Assembly: GCA_009693235.1 (NCBI GenBank)
Contig: SHXR01000011.1
Coordinates: 1-64,000, forward strand
Reading direction: 5' to 3'
DNA length: 64,000 bases
Origin: Betaproteobacteria bacterium
GTDB taxonomy: Bacteria; Pseudomonadota; Gammaproteobacteria; Burkholderiales; SG8-39
The notes beneath the pieces were generated by a model. That model saw nothing but the letters and a program-made list of their open reading frames with translations. It ran no database searches and was not told where the DNA came from. Within the stretch, counting starts at the first letter, position 1. Every line of letters begins with the position of its first letter. This document shows positions 24,428-33,742 of the stretch, in pieces. A program made the position numbers and the translations under genes.

Positions 24428-25735
24428 CTAGTCGGCCGATACCATTTCGCGCCAGCGCTTGAACTGACCACGCTGCGGCACCTCATCGGTGATACGGCCC
24501 ACGATCGAGCCATCCGGTTCGCGTTCTTCGCGATTTAGTCCGCGCGACAGATCAATCCAACCATCCACTTGCGCCATCATCCCACGTTGCGCACGCTCGA
24601 AAATCTCCGCATCATCGGGTGAGCCGGCACCGGCCGGTCCATAAAACGATTCATGCTGGCGAATGCGCACCGCGTTCATCGCATCGCTTACGCCACCCAG
24701 ACGGACCGGGAACATGATGACTTCGGTCTCATCCGGCGCGACGGGGTTCATGATGCGGATCTGGTTGTTGATGAGCTGCATATTCGGGAACACCCCGACA
24801 TGCGGGTCGCCTGCCAAGGCAATCAAGAGCTTCGCGCGTTCCTCACCATAGCGCTTCTGCATTGCTTCCATATACTCTGGGCCACCTGGCACGCTACGTA
24901 AGAACTTCGTATAGACCTCGTAATGAGCGAGGCGCTGGGCGGTGAGGTCCAACATCGCATGCCCGTTGCCAAGGTCGCGGGTGCGGCTGGCGGCCTTGTC
25001 ATCGAACGGATCATCGCGATGCGTGGCGCCCATGCCGGAGTCTTGCTTGCGCTGCCAGGCGGCAATCACCGAGGCATGCACGAAATTGGGATGGTAGCCA
25101 TCCATCCCCACCAACTTCCAATTGCCACGATAGACCGTCTTATGCGCCCCCGCGTCAACGGCGAGTTCCCCGATTGGGGAAGCTTCCACCATCAGATCGA
25201 TCATCGCAGCAGCGTTCCCCAAATGCTCGCGTAGCGTCGGGCCAGTGGTGGCGAGGCTGGCGAACACAAAGCCGCGATAGATCTCCACCCGCGTGGCCGG
25301 TGTAAGGCCCATCGCGTCCTGATTGAACTCCGGGCCATATGCTTCGCGTTGCGTTACCTCAACCAGCTTGCCAACCGTGTCATAGATCCAACCGTGGTAC
25401 CAACAGCGGAGGAATTTGGTGTTCCCCGACTCCACTTCGCACACCGCCGCGCCGCGATGCCGGCATCGGTTCATGAAGACCCGCACCGCGTCGTCGCGAC
25501 CGCGAATCATGATGACCGGCTGCCTGCCCATCTTGCGCACGCGAAAATCGCCCGGCGTCGCCACTTCGCTCGTATGGCCGATGTAGAGCCAGCCGCGACT
25601 GAAGATCCGCTCCATTTCTATTTCATACACCGTGCTATCGGTGTATGCACGGGAATGGACCCGCGTGCCCTCGTAGAGGAGGCCAATCTCCTTACCGCTT
25701 AGCGTTGCACTGGAATGGGACTGATATCGGATCAT
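24428..25735 (-). CDS. Rieske ring-hydroxylating dioxygenase, alpha subunit
   Basis: A 435-residue oxygenase subunit. The Rieske [2Fe-2S] site is CRHRGAAVC (C-x-H) followed by CWYHGW (C-x2-H) at about residues 90-115. The mononuclear iron site is DGYHPNFVHAS, with aspartate and two histidines. It inserts both atoms of O2 into an aromatic acid to give a cis-diol carboxylate; the PdxA-like enzyme next door would oxidise that product. Terephthalate or a similar dicarboxylate is the suggested substrate by operon analogy. The electron-supplying reductase is not in the window. Confidence 0.9.
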   Translation of the reverse strand: MIRYQSHSSATLSGKEIGLLYEGTRVHSRAYTDSTVYEIEMERIFSRGWLYIGHTSEVATPGDFRVRKMGRQPVIMIRGRDDAVRVFMNRCRHRGAAVCEVESGNTKFLRCWYHGWIYDTVGKLVEVTQREAYGPEFNQDAMGLTPATRVEIYRGFVFASLATTGPTLREHLGNAAAMIDLMVEASPIGELAVDAGAHKTVYRGNWKLVGMDGYHPNFVHASVIAAWQRKQDSGMGATHRDDPFDDKAASRTRDLGNGHAMLDLTAQRLAHYEVYTKFLRSVPGGPEYMEAMQKRYGEERAKLLIALAGDPHVGVFPNMQLINNQIRIMNPVAPDETEVIMFPVRLGGVSDAMNAVRIRQHESFYGPAGAGSPDDAEIFERAQRGMMAQVDGWIDLSRGLNREEREPDGSIVGRITDEVPQRGQFKRWREMVSAD

Positions 25736-25808
25736 CGGTAGGGCCTCGTCGCTCGGGAACGGATTGAATCATAATCCGGCCCGACACCCCGCGTTCAAGG
25801 AGCAAACA

Positions 25809-26876
25809 ATGGCGGAAATTCTCGGTCTTGGCCTGTCGCACTATCCTCCCCTTTGCCTGCCCGATCCCGATATGTCCGGGATCCTGCGTTGGACGCTGAA
25901 GGATCCGGGCATTCCGGAGGCGAAGAAGGATCCGGCGAACTGGCCGGCTGCGATGCGCGCTGAATGGAGTGACGACTTCGGTACCAAGGCCGCCATGCAA
26001 CATCGTAAAGACATGGTCGCGGGTTTCGATCGCGTACGGGCCGCACTCGATGACTTCAAACCCGATGTCGTATTGATCTGGGGCGACGACCAGTATGAGA
26101 ATTTTCGCGAAGACATCATTCCGCCCTTCGCTGTCTGTGCCTACGGCGATCTCGACCTGCGCCCGTGGAATCATGCGCAAGCCTCTTCGATGATGAAGGG
26201 CAAGGCCAACGCCTGGGGCGAAGACGAGTCACTCCATTACCGCCTGAAAGGGCGACCCGATATCGCCAAGCATCTGGTAACCGGGCTGATGGAAGAAGGC
26301 ATCGACATCGCCTACGCCTACAAGCCCTTGCATCATTCGAGCGTGGCGCATGCGTTCACCAATGCGATTCTCTACCTCGACTACCATCGTAAAGGCTACG
26401 AGTATCCGACCATCTGCTTTCCGGTGAATTGCTATGGCAGGCGTGTCATCTCCGCGAAAGGCTTTCTCACCAAGATCAACGATCCGATCGATTTTGATCC
26501 GCCCTCACCCTCACCGAAGCGCTTCATGGAGGTGGGCGCCGCCACCGCCCGCGTGCTGCGCAACAGCCCATGGCGGGTGGCAATGATCGCCTCTTCGAGC
26601 TGGTCGCATGCGTTTCTGGTGGACAAGACCTGGCGCCTGCAGCCGGATACCGCTACCGATCGACGTCTTTATCGGGCGCTGCAGGAGAACGACTATGCCT
26701 TCTGGCGCTCACGGCCACTGGAAGAAATCGAAGATGCCGGACAACAGGAAGTGTTGAATTGGTTTGTGCTTGCCGGCGCGATGGAAGCGCTTGGCACCAA
26801 GCTCGATTGGAGCAGCATGACCGAGACGCATATCTTCAATTCCAACAAGGTGTTTGGCGCCTATAGGGTGGCGTAG
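25809..26876 (+). CDS. Class III extradiol dioxygenase-like (LigB superfamily)
   Basis: A 355-residue LigB-fold protein. LGLSHYPPLCLPDPDM holds the N-terminal histidine, VVLIWGDDQYENF the family's metal-site-adjacent strand, and PLHHSSVAHAFTN and SSWSHAFL further histidines. These place it among class III Fe(II) ring-cleaving dioxygenases and related enzymes. It would cleave a catecholic product of the divergent dioxygenase module. Start at ATG 25809 with AAGGAG. It shares a 73-base divergent promoter region with the dioxygenase alpha gene. Confidence 0.75.
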   Translation: MAEILGLGLSHYPPLCLPDPDMSGILRWTLKDPGIPEAKKDPANWPAAMRAEWSDDFGTKAAMQHRKDMVAGFDRVRAALDDFKPDVVLIWGDDQYENFREDIIPPFAVCAYGDLDLRPWNHAQASSMMKGKANAWGEDESLHYRLKGRPDIAKHLVTGLMEEGIDIAYAYKPLHHSSVAHAFTNAILYLDYHRKGYEYPTICFPVNCYGRRVISAKGFLTKINDPIDFDPPSPSPKRFMEVGAATARVLRNSPWRVAMIASSSWSHAFLVDKTWRLQPDTATDRRLYRALQENDYAFWRSRPLEEIEDAGQQEVLNWFVLAGAMEALGTKLDWSSMTETHIFNSNKVFGAYRVA

Positions 26877-26892
26877 GGTGTCTGTGGTGCAC

Positions 26893-28476
26893 CTACTCCA
26901 CACTCACTACCCTATTTTTGCCGGCCCGCTTCGCCTCATACATCGCGCCATCGGCCCGTGCGATGGCGCTGTCCAGCGACTCCTCTGCGCCCTTGGTCAC
27001 GACCCCGGCAGAAAATGTAATAGCCGATTCGCCGCCGTTCCACTGTAGCGGACGCGCGGCAAGCTCAACGAGCACACGGCTCAAGGCGACGGCCCCGGCT
27101 GCGGCGTCGGCCTCCGGTAACAAGACGACGAATTCCTCTCCGCCATAACGCGCAACCGTATCGTTGGGGCGCAGCGAATGCCGCACCACATCTACCACTC
27201 GCCTGAGCGCGGCATCGCCCGCCTGGTGTCCCAGCCGGTCGTTGAGCTTTTTGAAATCATCCAGATCCAACATCGCAACCGCCAGCGGTTTGCCACGCCG
27301 GCGTGACCGCGCTTCTTCCACCACGAACTGCTGCTCCAGCCCGCGCCGATTCAACACACGCGTCAAGGCGTCTTCGCGCACCAGATCGTTCGCTGCGGAA
27401 AGCTTGGTCTCCAATTCCTTCACATGCGCTTCATATTCGGCGACCTGGACCCGGGTCTCCTCGAGTTCGGAATGCGTGCGCGACATGTCCGTCTGCATCG
27501 AGTCGGTGTCTTTGACCAATTGAGAGAGGACGTCGGCAAAATCGGTCAGATTCTTGCCACTGCGGATACTTTCTGAATAGTGCGCAAGCCGGCTGGAAAA
27601 TTCGCCCGTCGAGACCGTCACCGTCCCGAGCCGCTCGATGAAAACAGCCATCATGTTGAGAATGGCCGCGTTCGTCTCCTCGATACGCGCGCGAATCGAC
27701 GTTTGTCGATAACTGAATTCCTTCAATGCACGCTCGGCCTCGCCCAGCATCTTCGGCGAGAGTTGCGCACTCAACGCACTCTGAATGCGGTCGACCTCCT
27801 TTTGCACCCATTGGTCGCCGGGCACCAGATCGTCCACATTGTCGAGGAGGAGCATCAACAGGCCACGCAAATTCCGGATCGTCGCTTCCGGTCCTTCGCC
27901 ACGCAGCTCGAGCTTCAGCCAAAGGTTCTTCAGCTTCGCCGCAACTTCGTTCACCTTGGCCGGAGCATCCGCCATTTCGGTCAACGCGATCAACGCTTTC
28001 CACTGCTCCACATTGTCACTTGGGAAACCGGAGCGCTCATCGATCAGGAAATCGATGGTTTTTCGGAAGAGGTCTTTCAGCGCAAGAATCGTCTCATGCC
28101 CAACGGTGCCCTTATCTGGAACCGGCGGCACCATCGCCGACGGTGGTGGGGTCTGCGGTTTGCTGGGTGCTACCGTGTCTTGCAGCAGAACTTTGAATCC
28201 ACGCCGTACCGCCTCCCAATCGGATTTCGCGAGCGAATCGGTAATCGCTTTGGCGGTGCCTGATCGCAGCGGATCATCGCGAATATCACGCGCGATCGCC
28301 TCCAGCGCAGCCAACACCGGCAGCACATCGCCCAATTTGACCTGTGCAGCTTGCGCATAGAATCTAGCATAGTTGTCAGGTGTCGGTGCCGCCTTCTGCA
28401 GGGCAAGCTGCTTGAACGCGGATCGCGCGATGGTAGCTGGATCGGCTTGGTTCGTTTGCGTCATGGCAACATTCAT
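26893..28476 (-). CDS. GGDEF diguanylate cyclase
   Basis: A 527-residue cytoplasmic protein. The C-terminal GGDEF domain (about residues 360-527) has RYGGEEFVVLLPEADA, so the catalytic signature is GGEEF and active. RPND lies five residues ahead, the RxxD inhibitory site for product feedback. It makes cyclic di-GMP from GTP. The N-terminal 350 residues lack membrane helices; they are helical, with a coiled-coil stretch (RTHSELEETRVQVAEYEAHV) just before the cyclase domain that may drive dimerisation. The input signal is unknown. A few alternative starts (ATG 28464) exist. Confidence 0.9.
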   Translation of the reverse strand: MNVAMTQTNQADPATIARSAFKQLALQKAAPTPDNYARFYAQAAQVKLGDVLPVLAALEAIARDIRDDPLRSGTAKAITDSLAKSDWEAVRRGFKVLLQDTVAPSKPQTPPPSAMVPPVPDKGTVGHETILALKDLFRKTIDFLIDERSGFPSDNVEQWKALIALTEMADAPAKVNEVAAKLKNLWLKLELRGEGPEATIRNLRGLLMLLLDNVDDLVPGDQWVQKEVDRIQSALSAQLSPKMLGEAERALKEFSYRQTSIRARIEETNAAILNMMAVFIERLGTVTVSTGEFSSRLAHYSESIRSGKNLTDFADVLSQLVKDTDSMQTDMSRTHSELEETRVQVAEYEAHVKELETKLSAANDLVREDALTRVLNRRGLEQQFVVEEARSRRRGKPLAVAMLDLDDFKKLNDRLGHQAGDAALRRVVDVVRHSLRPNDTVARYGGEEFVVLLPEADAAAGAVALSRVLVELAARPLQWNGGESAITFSAGVVTKGAEESLDSAIARADGAMYEAKRAGKNRVVSVE

Positions 28477-28671
28477 CGATCGAATGGACTTCGTCTCCTA
28501 TCGTAGTGGCGAGCGGCCAACGGAAAAGCGTCGATTAGGCTGGCGAAGCGCATGCATTTCGATGCGCCCCCTGCTCAGGGCTCCGCACATCCAGCGCCGA
28601 TCGGGCAACTGATGGCACACTCCGCTGCTGTTTCGCTAGGCCAGTCCAGGCCAACTGACTCGATTGCATTC

Positions 28672-29454
28672 ATGACGCCCACTCCCCTTGATGCCGACGC
28701 CCCGTTGATCCAACTCGACCACGTCCATAAGCAATTCGCGAACGGAACGGTCGCCTTGCGCAGCATGTCGATCACCATCGGTGAGCATGCCTTCGTGAGC
28801 TTGGTCGGACCTTCCGGTTGCGGTAAAAGCACGGCCTTGCGATTGATTGCAGGCCTCACCGAACCGTCCGCCGGGCGGATCATTCGACATGCGAGCCTTG
28901 GCACCAACAATGCAATCGGGTTTGTGTTTCAGGAGCCGACCCTCATGCCCTGGACGACGGTGGCGGAAAACGTCTACCTGCCGCTACGCGTGCAAGGGAT
29001 CAGCCGTCGCCAGGCAGGACCGCGGATCGATGCGGTCCTCGACATGGTGGGCCTTCGCTCATTCAGCAAGGCCTATCCGCGCGAGTTGTCAGGCGGCATG
29101 AAGATGCGCGTCTCGATTGCCCGGGCCCTCATCACCCAACCAAAACTCCTCCTGATGGATGAGCCCTTCGCTGCGCTGGATGAGATGACGCGCTTCAAGC
29201 TGAACGATGATCTGCTGGCGCTCTGGGAACGTCATCGGTGGACCGTCATCTTCGTTACACATAGCGTCTATGAATCCGCGTATTTATCGACTCGTGTCGT
29301 GGTGATGGCACCGCGACCGGGCCGTGTGATTGCCGATTTGGCGCAGGAGGCCGCCTATCCACGGCGCGACGCCTTTCGCATCTCAGCCGAATATGGTGCG
29401 TTTTGCCGCACCATCAGCGAGCAGCTTCATCACGCCCGCCCAACCCATGTCTGA
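28672..29454 (+). CDS. ABC transporter ATPase (NitT/TauT/SsuB type)
   Basis: A 260-residue nucleotide-binding subunit: Walker A GPSGCGKST, Q-loop FVFQEPTLMPW, signature LSGGMKMR, Walker B LLLMDEPF and the H-loop TH. It energises uptake of a nitrate-, taurine-, sulfonate- or pyrimidine-precursor-like solute. It starts at ATG 28672 and overlaps the permease gene by eight bases. The three genes at 28.7-31.4 kb form a complete importer. Confidence 0.9.
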   Translation: MTPTPLDADAPLIQLDHVHKQFANGTVALRSMSITIGEHAFVSLVGPSGCGKSTALRLIAGLTEPSAGRIIRHASLGTNNAIGFVFQEPTLMPWTTVAENVYLPLRVQGISRRQAGPRIDAVLDMVGLRSFSKAYPRELSGGMKMRVSIARALITQPKLLLMDEPFAALDEMTRFKLNDDLLALWERHRWTVIFVTHSVYESAYLSTRVVVMAPRPGRVIADLAQEAAYPRRDAFRISAEYGAFCRTISEQLHHARPTHV

Positions 29455-30283
29455 GCCCGACACCCCCGCACTCAACATTGCGCAGTGTCGGCGAGCGCGC
29501 ATCGATCGCGCCTTGCAGATCGTCGTGCCGATTATCGTGCTACTCGCCGCCCTGGTGGCGTGGGAGGCGATCGTGCGGATCAAGCAGATTCCGCATTACA
29601 TCATTCCGACACCGAGCCTGGTCGCCCAAACACTGATCAAGGATTGGCACACCCTCGCACCATCGCTGTGGTTCACGCTGGAACTCACCTTTGCCGCCCT
29701 AGCCATGGCGACCCTAGGTGGCGTACTGCTGGCAATCGTATTGTCAATGTCGCGATGGGCGGAACTGGCCTTCTTGCCGTTCGCGGTGATTTTGCAGGTG
29801 ACGCCGATCGTCGCCATTGCACCGCTCATCATGATTTATGTCGATAGCACCTTCGGGGCGTTACTGATTTGCGCGTGGATTGTCGCGTTTTTCCCTATCC
29901 TCTCCAACACGATCATCGGCTTGCGCAGCGCCGACCACAATCTGCGCGACCTCTTTCAACTCTATCGAGCGAGCCCCTCACAGCGTATGCGATGGCTCCT
30001 CATACCGAGCAGCCTTCCGTATTTTCTTGGTGGACTCAAAATCGCTGGGGGACTCGCCTTAATTGGTGCCGTGGTTGCCGAATTTGTCGCCGGTGCGACG
30101 GGCAAGAACACCGGACTTGCCTCGCGGGTGCTGGAAGCAAGCTTCCGTACCGAGATCCCGCGGATGTTTGCCGCCTTGGTGCTGATTTGTCTGTGCGGTG
30201 TGTTGATCTACCTCTTGTTCAACGGCCTGTCCCGTTGGTTGCTGGGTCGTTGGCATGAAAGCGAGCTGAAAGGTGATCGGTAG
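29447..30283 (+). CDS. ABC transporter permease (NitT/TauT type)
   Basis: A 278-residue inner-membrane subunit with about six helices. YIIPTPSLVAQTL is the N-terminal family mark and the EAA-like loop is FQLYRASPSQRMRWLLIPSSLPYF (shared with the ATPase contact). It overlaps the ATPase gene by eight bases, which fits translational coupling. Start at ATG 29447. Confidence 0.9.
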   Translation: MSEPDTPALNIAQCRRARIDRALQIVVPIIVLLAALVAWEAIVRIKQIPHYIIPTPSLVAQTLIKDWHTLAPSLWFTLELTFAALAMATLGGVLLAIVLSMSRWAELAFLPFAVILQVTPIVAIAPLIMIYVDSTFGALLICAWIVAFFPILSNTIIGLRSADHNLRDLFQLYRASPSQRMRWLLIPSSLPYFLGGLKIAGGLALIGAVVAEFVAGATGKNTGLASRVLEASFRTEIPRMFAALVLICLCGVLIYLLFNGLSRWLLGRWHESELKGDR

Positions 30284-30380
30284 TTGACGAAAATTGTCGG
30301 ACGGCCCCCGCTGGCCGGGAATATGCTGGTGCAGGGCAGCGGGGTAGCATTGGCCCCATGCCCCAACAGGAGCGAGCTTC

Positions 30381-31391
30381 ATGAAACCAAGCGTTCGCAG
30401 TGTGGTGACCACCGCCGCCCTTTGCGTGGCGGGCAGCGTGTTGGCGCAAGACAAGGTGAGCTTTGGCACCAACTGGCGTGCGCAAGGCGCACATGGCGGC
30501 TTCTATCAGGCGTTAACGGACGGCACTTATAAGCGGCTCCGCCTCGCTGTGGATATCGTGCAAGGCGGCCCACAGGTCAATAATCGCCCGCTCCTTGCGG
30601 CAGGCAAGCTCGATCTCCTGATGGCGGGCAATCTCCTGCATTCCTTCGACAACGTCAAGAACGGCATCCCCACCATTGTCGTCGCGGCATTTTTTCAGCG
30701 CGATCCGCAAATCCTGATGGTGCATGAGGGCGCGTACCCAAACTTCGGCGCCTTGCGGAGCGCGAAGAACATCCTCATCGCCAAAGACGGGCAGTTCAGC
30801 TTCTGGCAATGGCTCAAATCGGAACACGGGTTTCGGGATGAGCAACTGCGGCCCTACACCTTCAATCTGGGCCCATGGCTCAATGACAAGTCGATGGTGC
30901 AACAAGGTTACGCCACCGCCGAACCCATTACGGCTGCGGCGCAAGGCGCCAAGCCATTGGTGTTCATGCTGGCCGACCACGGTTGGAATACCTACAGCAC
31001 GACAGTCGAGGCACGCACGGAGTTCGTCCGCACCAAACCAGAAGTCATTCGACGCTTTGTCGAGGGATCGATTACCGGTTGGGTGAACTACCTATACGGG
31101 GATCGCAAAGCCACCAACGCTGCGATCCGCAAAATAAATCCGGATCTCACCGATGAAGTCATCGAGGGCGAGGTGAAGCGCATGCTCGATCTGCGCATCG
31201 TCGATTCCGGTGACGCCCTCACGAAAGGGATCGGTGCCATCGATCTCGCACGCGTGCGAAGCTTCCACGACAGCATGGTGAAGGCCGGACTCTACAAGCA
31301 AAGCGAGATCGATGTCACCAAGGTTGCGACCGACCAATTCGTGAATAAGGGTGTCGGGGTCGATATCAAGAAACGGCTAGAGAAGCGCTGA
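30381..31391 (+). CDS. ABC transporter substrate-binding protein (NMT1/THI5-like)
   Basis: A 336-residue periplasmic protein with a signal peptide (VVTTAALCVAGSVLAQD). KVSFGTNWRAQGAHGGFYQA is the start of the NMT1/THI5 fold used by transporters of pyrimidine precursors, taurine or riboflavin-like solutes. KLDLLMAGNLLHSFD follows. The 98-base gap to the permease holds AGGAG before the ATG. Substrate unknown. Confidence 0.85.
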   Translation: MKPSVRSVVTTAALCVAGSVLAQDKVSFGTNWRAQGAHGGFYQALTDGTYKRLRLAVDIVQGGPQVNNRPLLAAGKLDLLMAGNLLHSFDNVKNGIPTIVVAAFFQRDPQILMVHEGAYPNFGALRSAKNILIAKDGQFSFWQWLKSEHGFRDEQLRPYTFNLGPWLNDKSMVQQGYATAEPITAAAQGAKPLVFMLADHGWNTYSTTVEARTEFVRTKPEVIRRFVEGSITGWVNYLYGDRKATNAAIRKINPDLTDEVIEGEVKRMLDLRIVDSGDALTKGIGAIDLARVRSFHDSMVKAGLYKQSEIDVTKVATDQFVNKGVGVDIKKRLEKR

Positions 31392-31400
31392 TTCATCCAT

Positions 31401-32762
31401 CTACTTCGCCGCTTCCGGCCCATTCCTAACGAGATCTTCCGGATCAACGAGATCACGGACGGTGAGTCCGTTGAGGGATTTGCTGATCCCGGCTTCCATC
31501 GCCGCCGCGATCTTGTCGACGACCGTGTTGACCGGGAGATTATCCGGATTGACATGGCGGCCTTCGCCGAGTCCGCGCACCACCTCGATGACATCTGCGA
31601 CCAAGGTCGAGCTGACATCGCGCGCCGGCAGATACAAAGGCGGATCGTCGTTGGTCTGTGCAAGGAGTTCAGCCTTCTCCAGGCCGCGCACCACGTCGTT
31701 GATCGCGGAGGGCGGGATGTCGAATGCTTCGCTCAATGCCGCCACCGACCAGGGCCGCCAGCCGTTGAGATGATGCATTGCGATCAGTCCCGTTACCACC
31801 AGTGCCAACCGCTCGCCCATCCGATTGCTCACCCGACCATCGGCGCCATGCGTCGAGATATGGCCGGGATGCTGCGAATAAAAAGCGATGCTGGCGCCCA
31901 GGAGCACGATGAACCAACTCACATAGACCCACAGCATGAAGAGGATCAATACGGCAAAGCCCGAATAAATCGCCGCATACGATTTTGAACCGGTCACGAC
32001 GATCGAGAAGACCAGTCCGGCTACATCCCACAGGGCACCGGCCAGCACGCCGCCCAGTAACGCCGCGCCAAAGCGCACCCGCGCATTGGGAATGAACGAA
32101 TAGATGAATGTGAGCGCGATGATGACGACGGCGGGCGGCGTCAAGCGTCCAATCCAGAACTCGACCTCACGGTACGACCTGATTCCAATGAGATGCTTTA
32201 CGAGATCCTGATTCATCACGACGGTGGCGGTCGCGAGCGCGAGGAAAAGCAAGATCGGGCCGACCAGCACGACGCTGATATAGCGTACAAACTGTTCGGC
32301 GATACCGCCCGCGAATTTAACCCGCCAGATCGAGTTGAAGGATTCTTCGATCTGCTGGACCAAGGCCACCGCCGTGTACAGCAGAAAACAGAACCCCACT
32401 GCACCCGGCATGCCGGCATCCGTTGCGCTGATGAACGCGAGAATGTGGTGGGTCACGTCCGCACCGTCAGCGCCCAACGGTGCGAGGAGCTTTGCCAGCA
32501 TCGGCTCCATCTGGTGATGCACGCCGAACGCCTTCAGCACGGAAAAGCTGAGGGCGAGCATCGGCACGACCGATACCAGCGTGACATAGGCAAGACTCAT
32601 CGCCCGCGCGTTAAGCTCGCCTGCCCAAAGATCGCGGATCAGGGTGAGGACAAGCCGAATCAAAGCCAGCATTCGCGCTCGCCAAGTGGGCAATGCAGCC
32701 AGCCGCGGACCCCACACCGCATCGCTGAACTTATCGATTATTGAGTCTTGCGGTGACGCCAT
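31401..32762 (-). CDS. YihY/BrkB family membrane protein with winged-helix-like tail
   Basis: A 453-residue protein. The N-terminal part is the YihY/virulence factor BrkB domain with about six helices, MSLAYVTLVSVVPMLALSFS, LVQQIEESFNSIWRV and FIYSFIPNARVRFGAALLGG. The last 130 residues are soluble and hold SVAALSEAFDIPPSAINDVV, a helix-turn-helix-like segment typical of the betaproteobacterial members. Start ATG 32762 has AAGGAAAG upstream; the frame continues to an earlier ATG. It was once called RNase BN but has no known nuclease motif. Confidence 0.85.
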   Translation of the reverse strand: MASPQDSIIDKFSDAVWGPRLAALPTWRARMLALIRLVLTLIRDLWAGELNARAMSLAYVTLVSVVPMLALSFSVLKAFGVHHQMEPMLAKLLAPLGADGADVTHHILAFISATDAGMPGAVGFCFLLYTAVALVQQIEESFNSIWRVKFAGGIAEQFVRYISVVLVGPILLFLALATATVVMNQDLVKHLIGIRSYREVEFWIGRLTPPAVVIIALTFIYSFIPNARVRFGAALLGGVLAGALWDVAGLVFSIVVTGSKSYAAIYSGFAVLILFMLWVYVSWFIVLLGASIAFYSQHPGHISTHGADGRVSNRMGERLALVVTGLIAMHHLNGWRPWSVAALSEAFDIPPSAINDVVRGLEKAELLAQTNDDPPLYLPARDVSSTLVADVIEVVRGLGEGRHVNPDNLPVNTVVDKIAAAMEAGISKSLNGLTVRDLVDPEDLVRNGPEAAK

Positions 32763-32835
32763 TGCTTTCCTTCCGTTCTTGTATTGCAATTGCGCGAACA
32801 TCACGCAGGAAGGCGCCCCATCACACTGGCGTCGG

Positions 32836-33588
32836 TCAAGTCAACGTTCTTCCCCCATCGATGGGAATAACGATGCCCGTCGCCGCCTTAAGCATGCTTG
32901 CGATGGCGACGACCGCCTCGCCGATCTCTTCTGGCAGGATGGCCCGTTGCAGCGGCGTTGCAGCGACATACCGTTCCAGCCATGCCGGATCAAACCTGTT
33001 CGTGAATTCGGTCTTGACGAGTCCGGGTGACAATGAAACTACCCGGATCTTGGGCGCCAGCGCGCGTGCCAGCGACCTCGTCATATTATCGAGCGCCGCC
33101 TTCGATGCACAGTACATGACGTTGCTTCCGAGCGCGAGCTGAGCGGAAATCGAGGAGATGTTCACAACCAGCCCATCATCATGGCGCGCGAGCAGTCCGC
33201 GCAGCGCCCGGACGGTCGCGAACGATCCGCGCACATTGGTGGAAAGAATCGTATCGATCAGCGCATCATCCAACGCATCGAGATCATGATGCGCAATAAA
33301 TTTTGTCGCACCATGCGAATTCACCAGTATGTCGCAGCGGCCATAAATGCGATCGATGGCCAGCGCTAGTTCATGCAGGCCCGCACTGTCGGTGACTGGC
33401 GCACGGAGCGCTATGTGCTGTTGCTTTACCGAAGGCAGCGACTTGGCCAGCTGTTCTGCCGCAGCGGCAGACGTGTGGTAGCCCACCACCACGTTGGCCC
33501 CGCATGCAGCAAGCGTCGTACAGATTGCCGAGCCAATCCCGCCCGCGCCACCGGTGACCAGCGCCACTTTTCCATCGAGTCGTTGCAT
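32836..33588 (-). CDS. Short-chain dehydrogenase/reductase
   Basis: A 250-residue classical SDR: TGGAGGIGSA for cofactor binding, NSHG in place of NNAG, NISSIS with the catalytic serine region and YCASK (Y-x3-K). It ends with the usual PIDGGRTLT. Substrate unknown. The start is ATG 33588. It is divergent from the LLM monooxygenase gene at 33743, which suggests joint control. Confidence 0.85.
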   Translation of the reverse strand: MQRLDGKVALVTGGAGGIGSAICTTLAACGANVVVGYHTSAAAAEQLAKSLPSVKQQHIALRAPVTDSAGLHELALAIDRIYGRCDILVNSHGATKFIAHHDLDALDDALIDTILSTNVRGSFATVRALRGLLARHDDGLVVNISSISAQLALGSNVMYCASKAALDNMTRSLARALAPKIRVVSLSPGLVKTEFTNRFDPAWLERYVAATPLQRAILPEEIGEAVVAIASMLKAATGIVIPIDGGRTLT

Positions 33589-33742
33589 CGAACACCCGTT
33601 CCATTGCGAGGGGAAGCGCCGCCTCACGCGTGAGCCTTGGCTTGCATTCTGCAACAGGAAGCGGCAGGCAGCCGATCCGGCATCCTATCTCGCAATCTGC
33701 ACTAAGATGCCTCCCCCATCTCCCAGAATCTTCCCAAGCCCA

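Noticed and set aside
26893-28360. Long plus-strand frames opposite the GGDEF gene (for example 27580-28263)
   Set aside because: They mirror the coding strand of a well-supported protein and show no motifs.
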